Assembly (NCBI GenBank): GCA_002189035.1
Contig: NEEC01000042.1
Span: 1 to 64,000 of the forward strand
From: Utricularia gibba
Taxonomy: Eukaryota > Streptophyta > Magnoliopsida > Lamiales > Lentibulariaceae
DNA: 64,000 nucleotides
Direction: 5' to 3'
Below the pieces are notes generated by a model, which made no database searches, had not been told where the DNA came from, and saw only the letters and a program-made list of their open reading frames with translations. The position numbers and the translations under genes are program-made. Below are positions 1 through 8,217 of this stretch, in pieces. The number at the start of each line of letters is the position of its first letter. The stretch's first letter is position 1.

Positions 1-198
1 AAACAACTTGCTTTATACTTGTGGAGGCGGTCTTGGGGTGCACCTGGAACGGGACAAAGGTCAGGGTCAGCTTGGGCCGAGAGTTAGTTGTAGCCCGGCA
101 AATAAAATGTTGGTCCGGGCCCCCGATTCTTTATGACTCATGAGGACAAAGGATGCAAATCGATGAATACAATGATGCATTTGTTTAAATGACGATAT
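1..198. repeat. Internally deleted, A-like satellite monomer
   Basis: The head (gaggcggtcttggggtgcac, then an aacgggacaaaggtc block) matches the A type that is otherwise seen only beyond 22 kb. At about 110 the sequence jumps from aaataaaatg directly to ttggtccgggcc, skipping about 100 bp that every full monomer has between these points. This is a deletion derivative, possibly formed by recombination between an A-type and an I-type monomer. Confidence 0.75.
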
Positions 199-884
199 CA
201 CGTGCACCCTACATGATTTTTTCAACAACTTACTTTATACTTGAGGAGGTGGTCTTGGGGGGCAAGGGGAACCGGAAAAAGGTCAGCTTAGGCTTGGGCC
301 GAAAGTAAGTTGTAGCCCGGCAAATAAAGTGATGTATTTCTTAACGTTTGGTTTTCGGGGTTGCCTACATGGTTTTTCAAGGTACAGCTTCTTGTTTTGT
401 GGCGGCCAGTCTCACTAGGAACTTGGTCCGGGCCCCCGATTCTTTATGGCTCATGAGTACAAAGGATGCAAATCGATGAATACAATGATGCATTTGTTTA
501 AATTACGATATCACGTGCATCCTACACATGATTTTTTCAACAACTTACTTTATACTTGAGGAGGTGCTCTTCGGGGGCAAGAGGAACCGGAAAGAGGTCA
601 GCTTAGGCTTGGGCTGAAAGTAAGTGTTATCCCGGCAAAGAAAGTGATGTATTTATTAACGTTCGGTTTTCAGGGTTGCCTTTATGGTTTTACAAGGTAC
701 AACTTCCCGTTTTGTGGCGGCCAGTCTCACTAGGAACTTGGTCCGGGCCCCCGATTCTTTATGCCTCATGAGGACAAAGGATGCAAATCGATGAATACAA
801 TGATGCATTTGTTTAAATTACGATATCACGTGCACCCTACATGATTTTTTCAACAACTTACTTTATACTTGAGGAGGTGGTCTT
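1..884. repeat. Satellite array, left arm (about 3 monomers)
   Basis: Head-to-tail satellite monomers; the conserved cacgtgca motif falls at 199, 512 and 828, giving spacings of 313 and 316 bp. The monomers centred near 370 and 690 carry cagtctcactagg and gagtacaaagg or gaggacaaagg, resembling the I type of domain I on the far side of the retrotransposon, so the element sits inside what was one array. The arm stops abruptly after ggtcttcg at the LTR edge. No coding potential is seen. Confidence 0.95.
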
Positions 885-1158
885 CGATGTGTCCCTCTAA
901 TCTATAGAGATTAGCAACCCACAAAAAAGAGGTGATTTTGAAGCTTAGAAGAGAACCCACCGAAGTCTACCCTCAAGAGAATAAATCTCTTGCAACCAGA
1001 CTTCGAAACAAAGAAAATTAGGAGCCACACTTCAGAAAGAGAGATTGATTGGAAGTGATAATCCTAGAACGCCACAAGCTCAAAGCTTGATAAGTTAAGA
1101 GTGTTCAAGCACTCAAAGGAGAGGGGAATCCTCACAAGATACATAAAATGACCAAAGA
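885..1158 (-). mobile_element. 3' LTR, distal segment (left of nested solo LTR)
   Basis: Matches 7615-7889 of the 5' LTR nearly base for base. The terminal TG/CA is damaged: cgatgtgtccc here against tgatgtgaccc in the 5' LTR. Because neighbouring satellite monomers read ggtcttcggg, the first two bases (885-886) may be satellite and the true LTR end may be 887. The segment is interrupted at 1158 by the nested solo LTR and resumes at 1767. Confidence 0.93.
1154..1158. repeat. Target-site duplication AAAGA, left copy
   Basis: AAAGA directly precedes the TGATGAG end of the nested solo LTR and is repeated directly after its ...CACATCA end at 1762-1766. The uninterrupted 5' LTR has a single AAAGA at the equivalent place, so this is a true 5-bp duplication made by integration. 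Confidence 0.93.
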
Positions 1159-1384
1159 TGATGAGCCCCAGGAAGATAATGAAGTGTATTTGAAGAATGA
1201 TGAGGAGTTTGTTCAAGTGAACAAATTAGAAAGAAAGATGTTTCCACCAGGACCAATGACTAGGAGCAAGACAAAGATGGTTGAAGATACACTTAAGGGT
1301 CTACTCAATACCATTGGAATCAAAGATGGGCTTGAAGACATCCCATCAAAAGAGGTCAACTACTTGAAGATGGACTTAACTTAG
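1159..1384 (+). pseudogene. Integrase C-terminal tail encoded in solo LTR
   Basis: An open frame from the first bases of the LTR to a TAG at 1382-1384, about 74 residues. It is acidic at first, then has a PPGPMTRSKTK motif typical of the C-terminal tails of plant Ty3/gypsy polyproteins. In a full element this would be the 3' end of pol, running from the internal region across the polypurine tract into the 3' LTR. In the solo LTR it has no upstream coding sequence and cannot be expressed as integrase. Of the three LTR copies this tail frame is intact here and in the 5' LTR. Confidence 0.75.
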
Positions 1385-1448
1385 AGCATTGGGCTTGTTA
1401 GACTTTTCTATTTCATTTAGTTTGGACTATGTAATGTTAGAGCTCAAT

Positions 1449-1470
1449 TCTAGAGTATATTTACTCTAGA
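1449..1470. promoter_or_regulatory. Candidate TATA region in palindrome (solo LTR)
   Basis: TCTAGAGTA and TACTCTAGA form a 9-bp inverted repeat around a short A/T core. On the solo LTR's own (+) strand the core reads TATATTTA. It lies near the middle of the LTR, where the U3 promoter of an LTR element would be expected. Position and composition are the only evidence. Confidence 0.35.
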
Positions 1471-1761
1471 GATGTACTAATTCAGGATCTTTGGTCATTT
1501 TATGTATCTTGTGAGATTCCTCTCTCCTTTGAGTGCTTGAACACTCTTAACTTATCAAGCTTTGAGCTTGTGGCGTTCTAGGATTATCACTTCCAATCAA
1601 TCTCTCTTTTCTGAAGTGTGGCTCCTAATTTTCTTTGTTTCGAAGTCTGGTTGCAAGAGATTTATTCTCTTGAGGGTAGACTTCGGTGGGTTCTCTTCTA
1701 AGCTTCAAAATCACCTCTTTTTTGTGGGTTGCTAATCTCTATAGATTAGAGGGTCACATCA

Positions 1762-1766
1762 AAAGA
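1762..1766. repeat. Target-site duplication AAAGA, right copy
   Basis: Second copy of the 5-bp duplication bounding the nested solo LTR; pairs with 1154-1158. Confidence 0.93.
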
Positions 1767-1782
1767 TCTGAATTAGTACATC

Positions 1783-1804
1783 TCTAGAGTATTTATACTC
1801 TAGA
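1783..1804. promoter_or_regulatory. Candidate TATA region in palindrome (3' LTR)
   Basis: Same 9-bp inverted repeat as in the other two LTR copies, but on the minus (element) strand the core reads TATAAATA, closer to a canonical TATA box than the TATATTTA of the 5' LTR. It is placed here by two substitutions relative to the other copies. Confidence 0.35.
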
Positions 1805-1868
1805 ATTGGGCTCTAACATTACATAGTCCAAACTAAATGAAATAGAAAAGTCTAACAAGCCCAATGCT

Positions 1869-2093
1869 CTAAGTTAAGTCCATCTTCAAGTAGTTGACCT
1901 CTTTTGATGGGATGTCTTCAAGCCCATCTTTGATTCCAATGGTATTGAGTAGACCCTTAAGTGTATCTTCAACCATCTTTGTCTTGCTCCTAGTCATTGG
2001 TCTGGTGGAATCATCTTTCTTTCTAATTTGTTCACTTGAACAAACTCCTCATCATTCTTCAAATACACTTCATTATCTTCCTGGGGCTCATCA
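1869..2093 (-). pseudogene. Integrase C-terminal tail in 3' LTR, frameshifted
   Basis: This is the part of the pol reading frame that lies in the 3' LTR. It has the same acidic stretch as the tail at 1159-1384. A one-base deletion near 2001, inside the codons for the PPGP motif, creates an early stop, and the upstream integrase frame does not enter this frame because of a one-base difference in the polypurine tract. The stop of the original frame is the TAG at 1869-1871. Confidence 0.7.
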
Positions 2094-3150
2094 TCCCCCT
2101 TTCTTTACGAAGATTCGTCCCTGAATCTGTATCCATGTCGAAAAGAGACAAATCAGCAACATTGAAAGTTGAATGAACAGAATACTCACCTGGTAAATCT
2201 AGCTTGTACGCATTATCATTAACGCGCTCAACAACTTGGAAAGGGCCATCTCCACGAGGTAGAAGTTTGGACTTTCTCTTTGTGGGAAATCTCTCCTTCC
2301 TAAGATGAAGCCAAACCCAATCTCCAGGTTCAAATACAACTTTGCGTCTCCCCTTGTTTGCTGCTGATGCATACTTTGCATTGTTGCATTCAATCTGTTG
2401 TTTCACCTTTTCATGCAATCTTCTGATTGCATCAGCTCTCTTCTTGCCATCTAAACTAACTTTCTCATCACAAGGCAAACGTAACATATCCAAAGGTGTA
2501 AGAGGATTAAAACCATAAACGACTTCAAATGGAGATAATTTAGTAGTTAGATGCATGGTTCTATTGTAAGCAAACTCAACAAGTGGCAAACATTCCTCCC
2601 AAGTCTTAAGATTTGATTTAATCATAATCCTAAGTAAGGTAGAAAGTGTGCGATTAGTTACCTCAGTTTGCCCATCGGTTTGAGGGTGACATATTGTTGA
2701 GTATAACAGCTTAGTGCTAAGTTTACTCCAAAGAACTCTCCAAAAGTGACTAAGAAACCTTGCATCTCGATCAGAGACAATAGTTAGGGGCATACCATGA
2801 AGTCTAACAACTTCCCTAAAGAAGAGATCAGCCACATGAGATGCATCATCAGTTTTATGGCAGGGAATAAAGTGTGCCATCTTTGAAAACCTGTCCACAA
2901 CAACGAAAATTGAATCTCTACCCCTTTGGGTACGAGGTAAGCCTAAAACAAAGTCCATAGAAATGTCCACCCATGGTTGGGAAGGAGTAGGGAGTGGAGT
3001 ATACAAACCATTAGGGGCAGTGGTTGATTTAGCCTTCCTACAAGAGATACATCTAGAACAAATTCTTTCAACATCCCTTCTCATGTGTGGCCAAAAGAAA
3101 TGTTGGGTGAGAGTATCAAGAGTCTTTTTAACACCAAAATGTCCATTAGT
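2059..3150 (-). pseudogene. Integrase (pol 3' part), frame-broken at both ends
   Basis: Inserts element cDNA into the chromosome. From the Met at 3084 the frame gives 341 residues. It begins in the middle of the HHCC zinc finger (CSRC near residues 9-12; the two His codons lie upstream). The D,D(35)E catalytic triad is complete: D44 (in ISMDFV), D105 (in SDRD) and E141 (in GQTE), with exactly 35 residues between the last two. A GPY/F-like module ([21 protein letters not shown] region) spans about 276-298. The N-terminal part of the zinc finger is in another frame because of a one-base change at about 3140-3160. The natural C-terminus continues into the 3' LTR but is out of frame at the PPT, so the printed frame ends spuriously at 2059. 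Confidence 0.9.
2094..2106 (-). promoter_or_regulatory. Polypurine tract (PPT)
   Basis: On the element strand AAAGAAAGGGGGA ends immediately before the TGATGAG start of the 3' LTR, the position and composition required for priming plus-strand DNA synthesis. The PPT also lies within coding sequence, between integrase and its LTR-encoded tail, and its G-run has a length that puts the two out of frame. Confidence 0.9.
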
Positions 3151-5771
3151 CCCCCACCATGAGCTTCTCTAACAATCAAATCACGTATGGAGCAAGAAGG
3201 AATGCACAGCCTATCTTTCCTATAAAGAAAACCATCTTTCCTGAAGAATAGCCCAGATGTAGCAAGTTCACATGCCTTATAAATATCCCCAAAATCGTGA
3301 TCATGAACATATAAGTCAATGATGGAAGCAAATCCAAGAATTCTTGCATCAAGATTGGCTAAGAGAGTGTACCTTCGAGATAAAGCATCAGCAACCACAT
3401 TCTCCTTACCTTTCTTGTATTTGATCACATATGGGAATGTGTCAATGAATTCCACCCACTTAGCATGTCTTCTATTCAGCTTTACTTGAGCCTTCAAATG
3501 TTTGAGAGACTCATGATCAGTGTGTATCACGAACTCCTTAGGCCATAAGTAGTGCTGCCATGTCTCCAAAGCTCTAACCAACGCATACAACTCTTTGTCA
3601 TATGTTGGATAGTTGAGGGTGGCACCATGAAGCTTCTCACTAAAATAAGCAAGTGGACGTCCCTTTTGCATCAACACAGTACCAATCCCTAAACCTGATG
3701 CATCACATTCAATTTCAAAAGTATCAGAAAAATTTGGAAGTGCTAGGAGAGGTGTTGAGCAAAGCTTATTCTTGAGTTGTTTGAAAGCATGTTCCTGCTC
3801 ATCTCCCCAATGAAATGCATGATTTTTCTTGATCAACTGGGTGAGGGGTGCTGCTATAGAACTGAAGTCCCTAACAAACCGTCTATAGAAACTTGCTAAA
3901 CCATGAAAACTCCTAACTTCACCCACTGATGTAGGTGTTGGCCATTCTTTGATTGCTCTTACTTTCTCTTCATCCACAGCTACTCCTGCATTACTTACAA
4001 CATATCCAAGAAAAGAGACACTATTTGTGCAAAAGACACACTTTTTGATATTAGCAAACAACTTCTCTTTTCTAAGAGTATCTAACACATCTTTCAAATG
4101 CCCTATATGTTCCTCAATACTTTTACTATAGATCAGAATATCATCAAAATAAACAACAACAAATCTACCTATAAAAGGCCTAAGAACGTGATTCATCAAT
4201 CTCATAAAGGTGCTAGGAGCATTGGTTAACCCAAAAGGCATAACAACCCACTTATACAAACCAAACTTAGTTTTAAAAGCAGTTTTCCACTCATCACCTT
4301 CCTTCATTCTAATCTGATGATATCCACTTCTCAAATCAATCTTACTAAAAACACAAGCACCATGCAATTCATCAAGCATATCTTCAAGTCTAGGGATAGG
4401 ATGTCTATACTTGATTGTGATGTTGTTGATGGCGCGACAATCAGTGCACATCCGCCAAGTTCCATCAGACTTTGGAACCAATAACACCGGCACCGAGCAA
4501 GGACTCATGCTCTCACGCACAAATCCTTTAGACACCAATTCCTCAACTTGTTTTTGTATTTCCTTCGTCTCCTCTGGATTGGCTCGGTATGCTGGTCGGT
4601 TTGGGAGTTGTGCTCTAGGGACAAGGTCAATTTGATGCTCAATCCCTCTAAGGGGAGGTAAGCCTTGAAGTTCTTCTGGAAAAACATCTTCATATACATG
4701 TAAGAGAGACACAACACAAGATGGAATGGATGAAGCATGGTTAGGTGAAGTATGAACTTCATCCTTATACATGAGTAGAATGAATGGTTGCCTAGCATAA
4801 AGTAAGTGTCTAATCTCACTTGGCCTTGCTAATAGACTCTCATTCTTTCTCTCAATTCCTAAAACTCTCATGTTTTCACTCTCTGTTTTGTGCTCATTTT
4901 CATCCTTTTTTTCACTCAATTCCTTGCCATCTCTTCTTTTTTCTCCACTTTTTCGCATCTTTTTTTCACTCATTTTCACTTCACTCATCTCTTCTCCCTT
5001 ACGAACGACCACCTTGTGCTTTCCATTATCAGTATGAAGGCCTCTAGCATCACTCAGAATTCTGACTTGATCTTCATGTGCCTCCTTTGGAGATAATGGA
5101 GCAAGTGTGATGGAGCGTCCATTATAATTGAAGGAATATTTGTTCTTGAAACCATCATGAAATGCTCTTCTATCATATTCCCAAGGTCTCCCAAGAAGAA
5201 TATGGCTTGCATGCATAGGAACAACATCACATAGGACTTCATCTTCATATCTCCCTATGGAAAACGTCACAAGCACTTGTTTGGTAACCTTTACCTCAAT
5301 TACTTCATTGAACCACTGCAGATTGTAAGGCTTAGGATGCCTCACGGTGGGTAGTCCCAATTTCTCCACCAAGATGTTGCTAGCAACATTGGTGCAACTA
5401 CCTCCATCAATAATCAGGCTGCAAACTTTCCTATTAACAAAGCATCGGGTTTGAAACAAGTTCTCCCTTTGCTCTTCATTATCCTTCACCCCAATGTTAA
5501 GCGTCCTTCGAGTGACTAATACTTCTCCAGAAACAGGCAATTCATCCTCATCACTCACTTCAGCTTCTGTCTCCACTAGATCATCATCATCTTCACTAAC
5601 AACTTCGCCATTGCCCCTAATCACCATTGCTCGTTTATTTGGGCATTCAGAAGCAATATGTCCAAGTCCCAAGCATTTGAAACATTTTATGTTTCTGGTA
5701 GTTCCCTTTGGAGGTGTTGTTCGCTCCCCTTGCTTGGAACTTGATTGGATGTCGAATTTGAAGTGTTCCAT
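3081..5771 (-). pseudogene. Pol: zinc knuckle, protease, reverse transcriptase, RNase H
   Basis: An 896-residue open frame. A nucleocapsid CCHC knuckle ([14 protein letters not shown]) is at 30-43. An aspartic protease has its active site in IIDGGS (D122), a DGG variant of the usual DSG/DTG. A Lys/Glu-rich linker lies at about 255-310. Reverse transcriptase spans about 390-595, with the YFDD catalytic box at 541-544. RNase H spans about 680-800, with D690 (CDAS), E727 (KELYA), D752 (TDHES) and D795 (ADALSRR). The frame then enters the integrase zinc finger (REAHGGG, 868-874) and goes out of frame. The domain order and motifs are those of plant chromoviruses. The first Met is only the first after a frame break; gag and pol were probably one ORF. 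It could be translated only as a fragment. Confidence 0.93.
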
Positions 5772-5784
5772 GGATGACTTCCCT

Positions 5785-6783
5785 TTATTTCTCCATCATC
5801 TCATTGGTGCCCCCAAATTTCGAACCAGAAGTCCTCTTGTTGAAATCTCTTGCGAAACTCTTGCTAGATAGTTGTTTCTCAACCTTTGTGGCCATATGAA
5901 TCATGTCCTCCATCTCAATGTAGTGATGAAGCTCCACAATATTTGCAATCTCCTTATTCATCCCATGAAGAAACCTAGCCATAGTTGCTTCTCTATCTTC
6001 CTGAACATGAGCTCTAATCAGTAAAATCTCCATTTCCTGCCAATATTCCTCCACTGGCCTTGAGCCCTGCTTGAGATTTTGCAAACGTTGATAAACATCT
6101 CTTTGGTAATGGTTTGGAACAAACCGCCTCCTCATAACTTTTTTCATCTCAACCCAAGTGTGAATTGGTTCTTCAGAGTCAATCCTTCTTTTAGCCACCA
6201 ATTGATCCCACCAAATGATAGCATACTCACTAAATTCCATGGAGGCCAATCTGATTTTCTTTTCGTCAGAGAAGGTGTTGCAATCAAAGACATGTTCTAC
6301 TCTTGTTTCCCATTGGAGATATGCATCTGGATCATTCTTTCCTTGAAATTGAGGTATCTTCATCTTGATGTTGTTAACATCCTTTCCAATTCTTCCTCCG
6401 TCTCTTCTACCTCCCTGATCTCGAAATCTTCTTGTATCCCCATGCACAAAATCATTTTCACTATATTCAATGTAGTCATCTTCTTCATCATTATTCAGGG
6501 TTCGATCTCTTCTTCCAACAGTCCTTGCACTTCGTTGATCACTTAAGTCATGTTCAGTGTTGATGCGTTGATGCAATTGACTACCTCGACCCCTTCCAGC
6601 AGCATAATTATCTTGTCTTCGTGCTCTTGCAACATTTTGCAAAGAATTTTCGTGTTCATCAAGCCTGACATTTATGTTTTCCAGAATGCGATGCAATCTA
6701 GTGAACTCCTGTTGCATAGCTTTCAAAGTGAACCTCCCATCCGGTGAGTCATCCTTTTCATGCTCACTTCTGGAATTTGACAT
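5785..6783 (-). pseudogene. Gag (capsid) protein, separated from pol by a frame change
   Basis: Forms the virus-like particle in the cytoplasm. The open frame starts at 6816, but the Met at 6783 (MSNSRSEHEK) is the more typical start; the 11 residues before it are hydrophobic and unlike Gag. Numbered from 6816: a helical, possibly coiled-coil stretch at about 30-62, a basic Arg/Gly-rich stretch at 64-145, and the conserved retrotransposon Gag domain at about 148-310 (starting IKMKIPQFQGKNDPDAYLQW, with the WW pair at 202-203). The frame stops in NEMMEK. The CCHC knuckle that normally completes Gag is in the pol frame, one base away; the two frames overlap only within about 10 bp near 5775-5790. 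This looks like a single-base indel in a formerly single Gag-Pol ORF, though a programmed shift is not excluded. Confidence 0.88.
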
Positions 6784-7599
6784 GCTAAATACTGGACAAA
6801 AGAAAACGAGCAGCAAGGAAGAAAAGAGACTAAACTAAAAAGAACAAAGAAACACACACAAGATTTACCACTCAATACTCAAGCTTCAAGTCCTTGATGC
6901 ACTCTTTAATGTCATCATGCTTGTTCTCATGGCATCTAACGAATTAATCACTTCCAGATTGGTATTGATTATAGTGTAATGATGGAGTTAGGTGAGGGTG
7001 GCAGTATTAATAGTCTCAAGATGGAGACAAAGGGAAGTGTTTAAATTAAATTGGTTGCTTGTTGGAATAGATAAATAGGAAGGATGGACAACAAGGTAAG
7101 AACAGATGAAATCAGAGAATAGAGCACTACACACGAAATGTGTTGCTTGCTAAACTATAGAAATACAGAAATGGGCAATCAACAAAGAGAATAGTCAAAT
7201 GGAAAGGTGGGGACACGTGAATGACAGGGGATGGGAATTGAAGATAAGAAAAACAACAATAAAGTGGTTGGTTGGTGGAATGGGAAAAGTAGAGAGGTGG
7301 GCCACAATTTAAACATACATAATAATGGATGATAGTGATGAGTAATGGATATTCACCTTCACACTCCTTATCCTCTTGCACACTTGAAAATGATATTCAA
7401 TGTGTTCTTGCTATTCAATTGACACTCAATTTCGAGCTCTTCTTCAATCAACTTCCTGTGAACCTCCCTTTTTTTTTTGTACTAAAGCCAAAAGTAATAA
7501 GGACTTGGCTTGAACGATTTTTTTTTTTTTTTTTTTGAATAGGCAGGAATGGAAGAACTCAAACAAGAACTGGATAATAATAAGGATAAGGAACCCAAA
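6784..7599 (-). other. 5' untranslated leader of the retrotransposon
   Basis: About 816 bp between PBS and gag. No ORF here resembles a protein. On the element strand it holds poly(A) runs of 19 (7518-7536) and 10 (7469-7478), close to the PBS. Packaging and dimerisation signals would be expected here but none can be recognised. Confidence 0.8.
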
Positions 7600-7611
7600 G
7601 CTCTGATACCA
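7600..7611 (-). promoter_or_regulatory. Primer-binding site, initiator-Met tRNA
   Basis: On the element strand TGGTATCAGAGC lies three bases (TTT) inside the 5' LTR. It is complementary to the 3' end of plant cytosolic initiator methionine tRNA, the usual minus-strand primer of plant Ty3/gypsy and many Ty1/copia elements. Confidence 0.93.
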
Positions 7612-7905
7612 AAATGATGTGACCCTCTAATCTATAGAGATTAGCAACCCACAAAAAAGAGGTGATTTTGAAGCTTAGAAGAGAACCCACCGAAGTCTAC
7701 CCTCAAGAGAATAAATCTCTTGCAACCAGACTTCGAAACAAAGAAAATTAGGAGCCACACTTCAGAAAAGAGAGATTGATTGGAAGTGATAATCCTAGAA
7801 CGCCACAAGCTCAAAGCTTGATAAGTTAAGAGTGTTCAAGCACTCAAAGGAGACAGGAATCTCACAAGATACATAAAATGACCAAAGATCCTGAATTAGT
7901 ACATC

Positions 7906-7927
7906 TCTAGAGTAAATATACTCTAGA
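7906..7927 (-). promoter_or_regulatory. Candidate TATA region in palindrome (5' LTR)
   Basis: 9-bp inverted repeat TCTAGAGTA / TACTCTAGA around an A/T core that reads TATATTTA on the element strand. It lies about 290 bp from the LTR start, suitable for a U3/R promoter. No transcript evidence is available. Confidence 0.4.
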
Positions 7928-7991
7928 ATTGAGCTCTAACATTACATAGTCCAAACTAAATGAAATAGAAAAGTCTAACAAGCCCAATGCT

Positions 7992-8217
7992 CTAAGTTAA
8001 GTCCATCTTCAAGTAGTTGACCTCTTTTGATGGGATGTCTTCAAGCCCATGTTTGATTCCAATGGTATTGAGTAGACCCTTAAGTGTATCTTCAACCATC
8101 TTTGTCTTGCTCCTAGTCATTGGTCCTGGTGGAATCATCTTTCTTTCTAATTTGTTCACTTGAACAAACTCCTCATCATTCTTCAAATACACTTCATTAT
8201 CTTCCTGGGGCTCATCA
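7992..8217 (-). pseudogene. LTR-encoded integrase tail, 5' LTR copy
   Basis: Same 74-codon frame as in the solo LTR, ending in TAG at 7992-7994 and containing PPGPMTRSKTK. It lies upstream of the promoter of this LTR, so it is a passive copy generated when the 3' LTR template was used to make both LTRs. It shows what the unbroken tail looks like. Confidence 0.7.

Larger units (their letters stand above)
1159..1761 (+). mobile_element. Solo LTR of the same family, nested in inverse orientation
   Basis: A 603-bp copy of the LTR, the same length as the intact 5' LTR at 7615-8217, running from TGATGAGCC to GGTCACATCA but on the opposite strand to the host element. It is flanked by perfect AAAGA duplications. 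No internal region is present, so it is the usual product of LTR-LTR recombination after insertion of a second element. By eye it differs from the host element's 5' LTR at only about three positions, so its source was closely related and recent. Confidence 0.94.
1767..2093 (-). mobile_element. 3' LTR, proximal segment (right of nested solo LTR)
   Basis: Continues the host 3' LTR after the nested insertion and ends in ctggggctcatca, matching the end of the 5' LTR at 8217. With 885-1158 it gives about 601 bp, against 603 bp for the 5' LTR. It abuts the polypurine tract at 2094. One base is missing at about 2001 (ggtctggtgg here, ggtcctggtgg in the 5' LTR). Confidence 0.94.
885..8217 (-). mobile_element. 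Ty3/gypsy chromovirus, CRM-like, full-length but frameshifted
   Basis: A complete LTR retrotransposon read on the minus strand: 5' LTR, initiator-Met tRNA PBS, gag, CCHC knuckle, protease, RT, RNase H, integrase, polypurine tract, 3' LTR. Integrase follows RNase H, which is the Ty3/gypsy order. The integrase ends in a GPY/F-type module with no recognisable classical chromodomain, and its tail runs into the 3' LTR. With the RT and integrase signatures this fits the CRM clade better than Tekay, Reina or Athila/Tat, but that is recognition from memory, not a tree. Compared by eye, its two LTRs differ by about 8 substitutions and 4 single-base indels in about 600 bp. At least four frame changes make it non-autonomous. 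It lacks a target-site duplication, and the 3' LTR carries a nested solo LTR. Confidence 0.93.
7615..8217 (-). mobile_element. 5' LTR of the retrotransposon (603 bp, intact)
   Basis: On the element strand it runs from TGATGAGCCCC to GGTCACATCA, with canonical TG...CA ends and a 5-bp terminal inverted repeat (TGATG/CATCA). It abuts satellite at 8218 (gaaagtgatg) and the PBS on the other side. It carries the promoter for the genomic transcript. Confidence 0.96.

Noticed and set aside
1148-1384. Independent small gene of 78 codons on the plus strand
   Set aside because: It starts in the nested solo LTR boundary and is the LTR-encoded integrase tail of the retrotransposon family; the same frame recurs in the 5' LTR.
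4820-5047. Plus-strand open frames rich in Phe/Ser/His over the retroelement
   Set aside because: They are antisense shadows of the Lys/Glu-rich linker between protease and reverse transcriptase.
7127-7381. Short open frames in the retroelement leader
   Set aside because: They are short, overlap on both strands, lack family motifs and lie in a region expected to be untranslated.
7600-7611. tRNA gene near the initiator-Met match
   Set aside because: Only the 12-base primer-binding complement is present, directly inside the LTR; there is no cloverleaf or internal promoter.
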